A stretch of DNA of 64,000 nucleotides from Whitmania pigra. Lineage: Eukaryota; Annelida; Clitellata; Hirudinida; Haemopidae. A program made the position numbers and the translations under genes. How positions within the stretch are numbered: the first letter of the stretch is position 1; every line of letters starts with the position of its first letter. This document shows positions 55,641-64,000 of the stretch, one piece after another. The notes beneath the pieces were generated by a model that worked only from the letters and a program-made list of their open reading frames with translations, searched no databases and was not told where the DNA came from. The DNA lies in NCBI GenBank assembly GCA_021613335.1, contig JAJTWR010000302.1:122501-186500 (forward strand). Direction: 5' to 3'.

Positions 55641-58600
55641 TCAGAGCTTTGACTGGAGTGGCATTTCCAGAGGATTGGAAATGCTCGGAACATCCACAAA
55701 TTCCTCTGTTGGCAGGCAATAACAATTTTATTTATTAAAAACATTAATTTCCTTCAATAGCTCATGTAATGTTAGTTCTAATTTAATATAGCTTCGCTAA
55801 ATAATAATATATAATGATATTATATCAGCAGCAATCGAGCAAAACCGATTGGTTACCAATTCGTTTCCTTATCAATTGGACGACCGCTTGATTAGGACTG
55901 AGCCACGTCTCATCATTCCTGAAATTGTAAAACAACTATTTGGTTATGAAAGAGAAAGCAGAAAACTAGAAAAGCATCCAACGGCCTCCGACTCGAACCT
56001 TCTGTCTTTTGCGAGAGCCTTCATCTCGATGAAGCTGCTTATGGTGTTGTTGATGACGTCGAGCGACAAGATCTCGTAGTGATCCGTCACGCCGGTCTCG
56101 ACGAGGGACGTGGCAGAACTCTGGATCTCCGAGGCGAGATCTTTCTGCCTCTTTGCCAGCGGACGACCGAACTTGTCTGCAGATCTAGTAGAGAGATAGT
56201 GGCATGCCACCTGGTATCGACATAAAAATCAAGTTCAATGCCGACGTTCGAGTCGAGAGGATGACCGCGGGCTCCGGGCACAGTGGCCGTGCAATCGAAC
56301 CCTCAGTAGAGTCAGATTCGGCGTGACTCTACTGCTATTCTTAATTCCAAAATTGCACTCACCCAATAGGCAACCAGGAAAGGTTCGAACATCTTGCAGA
56401 GAAAGATCGACTGTTCGTTCGTCGACCTTTCGACTAGGAAAAGGTCACCGTCGAAGGGCTCAGAAGGTGCCTCTTCGACAGAAGACTGGACTGGTTTTCG
56501 GTACTTAATACTGACACACTTGACGGCTAGAATTCCTGAGTTCTTGAGCTGCAATACTGCTTGTCTGAATGCCTGAGAGACAGGTTTATCAAAAGTCACA
56601 GGTAACTTTGGACCTCTTAGAACATCGTTATATTACAAACCTTACCATTATTATCATTATAAATATTACTATTATTATTATAGACATTAATGTTTTTTAG
56701 TTTTAGAAATTTTACTATCATAAACATTACTATTCTAAGTATAAGTATCACAAACATTACAATCATAAACATTATTAGTATTATAAAAATCAATATTATT
56801 AACATTAGCATTATTATTATAAATGCCATTGCACTCTCACATGTTCAGTTTGACCAGGCTGGAAGACGAAATCTTTCGACAGCAGACCTTCTAGGAAGGA
56901 ATAGCAAGGGAATACGTCTTCTGCGAATTACAAAACGAAATAGACTGTTTAATCGTTAACCACAATGACACCAGTAAGTATATTTGTTATCTCGTTTAGT
57001 AATTTTTTAAACAGTTAAGTCAGCTCAGAGGGGAGTTGCCTTCCTCTGCCACAACGAACGTTGTGTGACATGCAATGAACTGAAACTGCGATCGCATTAC
57101 TAGTAACAATGCCTTTACCGACAAGCCATTTTTTAATCATTCAAACAAAATGGCAATAATAGTAATAATAATAAAAGCTCCGTTGAATTATTCCGAGGCA
57201 TTGCGTAAATCGCAATAACTTCACCTGCAGTGACCTCTCCGACCCGACCCAGTTTGGTCCTTATGGAGAGCATCACCATGGCTGCGTTGACAAACAAGTG
57301 GAGGACGTGATTCCTGTAGGAGGCCAGAACGAGATTGGCTGCCGCTTCGGACAAAAGTCGAGCCCTCTGAGGCGACGATGACGACAGCGACGTTTGCTTC
57401 TTCGGCGCTGCAGGTTGGATTCGGAGCCGAACGATGCCGTCTCGCTCGACGAGGATGTTCTTGTGGAACTTGATGCACATTTCCACAATCTCCCTGAGTG
57501 CCAGGTTTCCTGGACGACAGAAAGAAATCGTCGACAAAAGCTTCGAACCAAAATAAAACCATGATTTCGCTGAAATTCTCTCGACAATCTCGAGGAAGCA
57601 ATGGAACTTACAAACCAGAAGACAAAATTAAAATTAATAGCTCGTCATTGTAAATCACCTACCTGGCCAATCTACGTAGGCCCCCATGTTGCACGCCTGC
57701 ATTTTCAGCCAATCGACTTTCCTCGCCAGTTCGTCGACGTGCAATCCACCTCTGTGCTGCATCATCACGGCCGCCAACAACGTTCCGGGCGGAACCACGA
57801 ACCGATTCTGCTGCTGTTTGACGATGAAGTAAGCCAGGTCCCTGATGAGCACCTTTTCCTCAGGTCTGAGGTTATTGATGTACCTGTGGTGGATGGAAAA
57901 ACAAAAGAAAAGGTTTGTCTATTGTAGGACTGGGTGTTTCCAAACGTATTTGGTTTAGGTTTTGGTTGACATCATCTGACATGTTTTTGAAACCGTGGAG
58001 CTAAGATGTTGTTTACTAGGATAGGTTGTGAAACTTTTTAGACGTCTTGTCAGACAGTAATGATTTGTCAGGTTAATGCTTGGATTTCAGTTCATCGTTA
58101 TCAGTGATTTTTCACTAAGAATACAATAATAATAATAATGATAATGATAATATTAATAATAATAATAATATCAATAATCGAGGTGTTCGATCGTGATATT
58201 AAACATAATAAACACAGTTGCAATGATGAGGGGCATCGTGACAAAGACGACGCCTACCTCGGCTCTAAGGAGTGAACCACCCTGTCGATCCTGTCGACTC
58301 CGAACTGTCGAATCGAGATGGGCTCCCCGAAGTGGATGTGCACCGAACCGAAGTCCTCGTTGAGTATGCTCCTCGCTTTCAGAAGACCCTTTCGATGTAG
58401 GTTTGTCGGTTCATTATTAATATTGTTGTTATTATTGTTACCATCGTTGTTATTAATAATGTTATCATTATCGTTATTATTAATATTATCATTATTAATA
58501 TTATCAATATCAATATTATTATTGTTATTATTATTATTATTATTGTTATTATTATTATTATTAATATTATTATTATCCCATTGGCAATGATTACTAACAA

Positions 58601-59817
58601 GCCATGTCAATGCTTACAATGTCCCATTTGATGTCACCTACTTGATGTTAATAATGAATTAATTGACATTTTCAACTATCAAAAAGTGATTCATTACAAT
58701 GGTAATCCTTAAAAATAAACTTCCCTTAGCAAAAAATCAAAATGGCGACCTACTCAAACCTTGCCCGTGGCATCATATAAAAAGCAGACGAGCACTCACC
58801 GACGTGGACTCCCTCGGTTTCGGGATGCCGAGGAGTTCGTACGAATACAGGGACTCCTCTAGGACCCTGTCGTATGTCACGGAGACGGGGACGATCATCG
58901 TGTCGGGCAGTTCGGCCTTGAAGTACGACTCGAGGGATGCTGCCAGCATGCCTGGAATGAAGGCGGTCAAGCAAACAATCTTTAGCCATTAATATAAGCA
59001 AATGGACATTATGGTTCGGCCCGACGGACCAACCTGTCTTGGGGGTGTACGACTTGTTGGTCCTGCTCCTGGTACCCTCGACGAAGAATTCCAAGGGCTG
59101 GTCGCCGTTCCTCAGCTGCGTCTGGACGTACTCGGTGAACACCGCCCAGTAGAGGTGGTCCGAACCGAACGACCTTCTGATGTAGAAGGCCCCGCAGTTT
59201 TGCAACAGCCATCCCACGAACTTCATCCCCTTGAAATCTGAAGGAAATTCGTTTTGTCGAATTTACAAGGTGAGGTCAATTTCATTAGAACGTGATGATC
59301 GGGGCAAAGGTCGGGCAAACCTACCCATGGCCGCGGCTATGGCGGGTACGGGGAGGTCGTAGTGGTAGCAGACGTACGAGACGAGCAAAAAGTCCATATA
59401 GCTCCTGTGGCTGGGCACGAGAAGAACCGGATACTCTTGCATCAGTTGGTGCAACTGGGGAGATTAAATCGTTATCGTCCTACATTCATTACATCGGGGT
59501 CCTCTGATGCCATGCTTAAGGTGCAATACAAATGAACTATTAGTATTGTTACCATTCACATTATCATTATCGTATATTAACTGTTAATATTGTTATTGTT
59601 TATATTGTCATTAACGCATATTAACTATTAATATTGTTATTGTTTATATTGTCATTAACGCATATTAACTATTAATATTGTTATTGTTTATATTATCATT
59701 ATCGTGGTTATTATTACCAAGAAGTTAACTCTATTATTGTATTTATAATTACAATAGATATAGACTAATTGCAACACTTATTGTTATTATTATTTTCGTT
59801 ACCATTATCAATGCCAC

Positions 59818-59866
<49 letters not shown>

Positions 59867-60766
59867 GTCGTTATTATTATTATTATTATTGAGAAGTTAA
59901 CTCCAGGAGTGCAAAAATGGCGCGACATAAAAGAGTTCGTAGACGTCGCTTTACGGAATACGACGACCCCGAACCGAGGACAAAAGGGTCGACCGAACGC
60001 CCTCACCCGGTGCACGCCCTCCTCGTTGACGTAGACCCTCCTGAAGAGACTTTTGAAGACCTTTATGACCAGGAAGGCCATAATCCTGACACCCCTCAGA
60101 CTCAACAAGTGGGCCATTCCCTTGTAAATTTCTTCTGCCTCCTTCTTCAACGCTTCCTCTTTGACTTTGTCGCCGGAAGAGAGCTGAGTGGAAATGAATG
60201 AATAAGTTTTTAATTATAATGCCGACGATTCGCAATAACAATTTCATAATAATTATAATAACACTAATAATAATAATAGTAGTAGTAGTAGTAATAATAA
60301 TAATAACTAATAATTTAGCACTGGTTGCCACAGAACCACATGACAACATGGTAGTTAGCAGTGGTTATTAAATATTATCAATAGATGACAACATTCTTAT
60401 TATTTTTATATTTTTCAATAGTGACATTTTTATTGTAATTATTATTATTAACATTATCATTATCATTATCGTCATCATCATCATCATCATTATTATCATT
60501 ATCATTATTATTATTATAAAATATGAAACCGACACCTTTTCGACGGTATATTTGACTCTGTCGGAACTGAGCACGTCCGTCTTGAGCGCTTCGTAGTCTC
60601 TCGGCCTATTGTACTTGTACACGGGGATGTTGTCTCTGTTCTTCAGGGCGAACGCAAAGTCCACCTCGCCTCTTCTCTCCTCCAGTATGTCCTTGTAGCC
60701 GTCCTTGTACAGGGCACGGGAGGAAATTTCCGTCGGCTGTTCTTGAATGACATTGCGTCGACGACT
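55641..60766 (-). CDS. GNPAT: Dihydroxyacetone phosphate acyltransferase (GNPAT)
   Basis: Peroxisomal enzyme that acylates dihydroxyacetone phosphate, the first step of ether lipid and plasmalogen synthesis. Exons: 60536-60766 (5' limit uncertain), 60007-60183, 59325-59454, 59034-59237, 58800-58951, 58258-58388, 57663-57883, 57225-57509, 56841-56920, 56363-56572, 55967-56210 and 55641-55705. Exons 2-12 sum to 633 codons in phase. Acyltransferase motifs: [10 protein letters not shown] (H-x4-D, catalytic), [20 protein letters not shown] and [10 protein letters not shown]; also [12 protein letters not shown] and [20 protein letters not shown], typical of GNPAT. The last exon ends [13 protein letters not shown], a PTS1 signal; human GNPAT ends AKL. 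The donor of exon 11 (A|gttttc) is weak and was chosen for phase. No in-frame ATG is seen in exon 1. Confidence 0.93.
58385..58585. repeat. AT-rich TTA/ATT tract in GNPAT intron 5
   Basis: Interrupted (ATT)n beside the acceptor of exon 6. No gene. Confidence 0.75.
59571..59704. repeat. 44-bp tandem repeat, three copies
   Basis: Three units with ttaatattgttattgtttat, in the GNPAT intron between exons 2 and 3; an ATC tract follows at 59818-59868. Confidence 0.85.
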
Positions 60767-61538
60767 TTAAGTTGGCGAACGAGCTCCGAGAAAGTCATTT
60801 TTAATGTCGTCCGTTACAAAAATCGGGCACCCGATATGGTTTGTTAGATGTTGTGGAAGAATTACTGTCTGAGACGTGTTTGTAAGTCGTAGTGATAAGG
60901 TTTTAACGAAAGATGAAATTGCATTGTGTGTGACATGTTAGTTTGATATGCCTCATATTGTACATTTTAGGTAAGATAAATGTATTAGATAAATCAACAA
61001 ACTCAATCATCACGAAATTTTTCATGAATAAATATTAAATATAACCGATTAAATAAAATTAATTCTACCTTTTTTTATCCATGAACTACTTGTGGAATTG
61101 TTTCCATTCTTTGATTCCATTATGATACCTAAAAAGGTGTGCTTGTTATTAAAATTTCAATAAACGTATCTTTTTTAAATTGTAATGTTACATAAGTGAA
61201 CAGAATATTTTAAACAAGTCTTACTGCTTTACCAGCACCAGACCATCAATTATTTAATGAAAATTACTCGAGATACAAAACTTTTTAGATATAAGACATA
61301 AGCTAAATTAATCACATACAAATGGAAACAATATTCCATATTTAAATAAATGAAGTTAGCTTTGCAAACCACCCGAGGCAAGCAACAGTCCGTAATACGT
61401 TCGTCCCGTTGAGAACCTGACCTGATACCGTACGATGTGGAAACTAAAAATGAATTTACGCAACAAAAACTTTTCTCAGACTTGTTTACTTAATTTACTA
61501 GCTTCGTAATGGAGATTCTTTTACGATAATTCAAGTCG
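60767..61538. promoter_or_regulatory. Divergent region between GNPAT and the coiled-coil gene
   Basis: About 770 bp separating two oppositely directed genes; it should hold both promoters. A minus-strand ATG at 60798-60796 ([11 protein letters not shown]) lies in another frame from GNPAT exon 1. Otherwise AT-rich with no ORF. Confidence 0.45.
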
Positions 61539-63956
61539 ATGTCTCTGGAAGCGATATTAAAAAATATTTGCACTTTTCTGGAGTTGCTGCAGAAGGCTCG
61601 CGTTTCGAAAGATCTCGGTTGGGATGCCGAATCGTTCCGAAATGCTTTCCAATGGGCAGAATACTGCGAAAGGGTAAACAAACATTTAGATTTTGTTTCA
61701 CGTTTTTTTTTATGCACGTTTGCGTTTGTTACATTTTCGAAGATTTTGCTTTTCAGATATACTTACAGTCTCTCGGAAAGCCATACTATCGACAACTTGA
61801 CAGTGAAATAAGAAAACTCAACTGCCTTCCTTGGACGCTGGGGGACTTAACTGTTGACTTGGAGCTACTCAGAGACAGCGTCGGCTGGCTATCTCTGGTA
61901 CGTCTCACTTTAGTTGATGATTTTTGTTATATTAGATTTTTTTTATTTTAAGCTAATATTTAAAGTGTCGCAAGCTTCCGTGGCAGGATTTAAAAGGCAC
62001 TGTTACAATCGAAAACAATCAGTTCTACAATCGAGCGAGCTAGATTTTAAAAGAAATTTCAGATGAATGAATGAATTTTTAGATTATGTCTTTAAGTTTT
62101 GCATACACCGCCTAAGGCAGGACTTGAGATATTGGCAAGAGTTTTAATCCATCATTTGTGTGCTGCCTTTTTTGTTCAGGCTTTAATCCAGAATGAATCT
62201 GCATCATCCAATGACATCAGGTTAAAAATCATACAAGACAAAGCATCACAGAATGACTTCTTAAAGCTTGTGAGGATGTATTGAAATGTTATAGTGTTAC
62301 AATGTAATATAAAAATTAATATTAATTAATAATGATAAATAATAATAATAATAATAATAATAATATTGAAATATTATGATATAATTAAGAATACTGTTAC
62401 ACAACCATTGTGTCATTGTTGTCAGAAATTGAGAGAAATGATTGCCATGAACTCCCTAGTCGAAAGAATGTCGTCGATCGAGCTGGGGGTCGACGAGGAC
62501 TCGACGACCCGTGACATTGCCGCGTTGACTTCCGACGTCGAGAAACTCAAACTGGAAGCCTCCGTGTCGCTGCTCGCCGATTACGTGCAGAAGAACCTGT
62601 CGTTCGAGCTTCGAGATGCAACTATGCAGAGGTTTCTTTTTGTCCAATTTTTAATGTTCCAATTACCGCGTGCTTTGCAAGACGGATTCGTTGTTGTGGC
62701 AAATTTAATAAATTTAAGCTTCAAAATGATCGATCACGAGTTCAAAAAAATTGTTAATCGAATTATTATTATCATAATTATCATATCATCATCATCATCA
62801 TTATTATAATGATTATTATTATTATTTTTATTATCGTAACTGAATTATCCTCTTTTAAGGATGGTTCTGAGAGACAAACTGCAGCAACTAGCAGATTCAG
62901 AAGATGGCCTGGTGAGAAAGACTGTATCCATTTTATTTTTATATTTGTATTTCTATTTGTATTTTTCTGGTCATTTGAGTGCCTTAAACATCTGGGATGG
63001 GATGTGAAGGGATGTGTATTAAAATCAATCTACTATTTATATTTATGACCCCTATACATGAGGACATCCCCTGACAGTGCATTCTTAGTGATGCAAGAGT
63101 CAATATTTCTGCTTTGAGTGTCGACGTCGATGACGAGCGATCCATGCTTTCTTTTAGATTGTCATCTTGAAGACTTACCTGGTCTTGTTCGAGAATCAGA
63201 AGAGGAGCTACAAACGAGTTCTGAAGTACTTCGACGACTTCGTGTCGGACCTCGTCGAACGATCAGACGTGTCGGTGGTCTCATTGCTTTCAACGATTCT
63301 TGACGTTTTAATGATTTGTTCACATAATTTCACAAGTAACGTAACATGTCATTAATTCATAATGGTTTAACCTGTGCTAGATCTCTTCTTTTAAAATCAA
63401 TATCCAAATTTCAATAGCCCCGTTTTAAACGGTTCCGGCGAATCTGAATATGTTGTCGACCTCATCGAGCTTGTTCGAAAGATTGCATCTTTGTTATTTC
63501 TGCGGTTATTCATTCTTTCTACATTATTATCGTAATAATCATTATTGCCAATATCATCATCATCATGTGAGTGACCGAACGTTTGCATTGAAATCATTGC
63601 AGGAGGTTCTGGTGTTCGATTCCGAAGAGCATCGTCGTGGAAATGTGTTCCACAAACCAGGATTTTTTGAAAAAGATCTTCCAGGATTTGGACAGGTGAC
63701 AAAAAATTAATCTAATGACCAGATTATTTATGCTAGAGGCTACCGGTTACCGTTTCTGTGGAATTTGTCGATTTAATAAGTAATTAAAAATAATAAATTT
63801 GAAAAGGTAAATAAAGTGGGATGCACACTTGATGCTTAAATGTGTCATTTCAAAATAGCCCATCTTATTATTCAGGGCAAGCGAGAACTTCGAGGTCCAC
63901 TACAACGACAACATCGTGGACGAGACTACCGGACGAATTTCACTTTTCTGTTGGAG
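61539..63956 (+). CDS. Helical/coiled-coil protein of uncertain identity, 3' end outside window
   Basis: Nine exons joined in phase: 61539-61673, 61757-61897, 62180-62269, 62426-62631, 62860-62911, 63158-63270 (3' end tentative), 63418-63492, 63603-63695 and 63876-63956, giving 328 codons so far. The first exon starts MSLEAILKNICTFLELLQKA and has GWDAESFRNAFQWAEYCER. That pattern (WD..., QWA.Y) resembles the N-terminus of Fanconi anaemia protein FANCF as I remember it, but the later coiled coil (DIAALTSDVEKLKLEASVSL) and the KTYLVLFENQKRSYKRVLKY helix do not fit FANCF well and look more like an augmin (HAUS3-like) subunit. I do not assign a name. The open frame continues to the right edge after donor gtcagc at 63957. 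It is divergent from GNPAT. Confidence 0.7.
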
Positions 63957-64000
63957 GTCAGCCTTAAGATGGTGTTTTTTTTTTATCTAAATCTTGTGCC

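Noticed and set aside
55487..55744. 85-codon minus frame ending in CFI as the GNPAT C-terminus
   Set aside because: It needs a different phase; the alternative frame gives a short end with SKL, the expected PTS1.
57601..57927. 108-codon plus-strand frame over GNPAT
   Set aside because: Antisense shadow of GNPAT exon 7, whose minus-strand frame matches the family and splices in phase.
63450..63710. Frame reading EVLVFDSEEHRRGNVFHKPG in the last gene
   Set aside because: Attractive by eye, but phase from exon 7 and into exon 9 requires the other frame (PKSIVVEMCSTNQDFLKK).

Overview
The window is nuclear DNA from an animal, most likely an invertebrate bilaterian. It holds a single ryanodine receptor gene cut into many small exons, an Integrator subunit gene, an OPA3 pair and a peroxisomal acyltransferase gene. 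Introns are mostly 100-700 bp with GT-AG borders, and non-coding DNA is AT-rich and full of trinucleotide and hexanucleotide microsatellites. I cannot fix the phylum. Nothing bacterial, viral or CRISPR-like was seen, and no tRNA or rRNA gene.

Layout. (1) 1-35784, minus strand: a ryanodine receptor (RyR) gene with the start codon at 35784 and the 3' part beyond the left edge. I could place 88 coding exons (1302-35784) by reading splice sites and phase; together they give 3652 codons if one missing base in exon 21 is allowed for. They run from the N-terminal trefoil through MIR, RIH, SPRY1-3 and the four RyR repeats into the cytoplasmic solenoid. The calmodulin-binding and channel-pore region is not in the window. 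(2) 37146-40205, plus: INTS3 as one uninterrupted 1019-codon ORF. (3) 40878-54994, plus: a lineage-specific cluster of three genes for proteins with two N-terminal RING fingers (A, B, C), with two tandem OPA3-like genes between A and B. RING B and C share a one-intron structure and a conserved C-terminal motif; C carries two separate protein-repeat expansions. (4) 55641-about 60766, minus: GNPAT, the first enzyme of ether-lipid synthesis, in 12 exons with a C-terminal SKL peroxisome signal in a tiny last exon. (5) 61539-right edge, plus: a helical/coiled-coil protein gene, 9 exons seen, incomplete, not firmly identified.

The genes do not form an operon or a common pathway: RyR releases Ca2+ from the ER, INTS3 acts in snRNA/transcription processing, GNPAT in peroxisomes, OPA3 in mitochondria. 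The novel part is the RING/OPA3 block, which looks like a local arena of repeated duplication, repeat growth and possible gene conversion between otherwise conserved genes. All exon borders are my own reading of splice consensus, phase continuity and family similarity; none has transcript support here.
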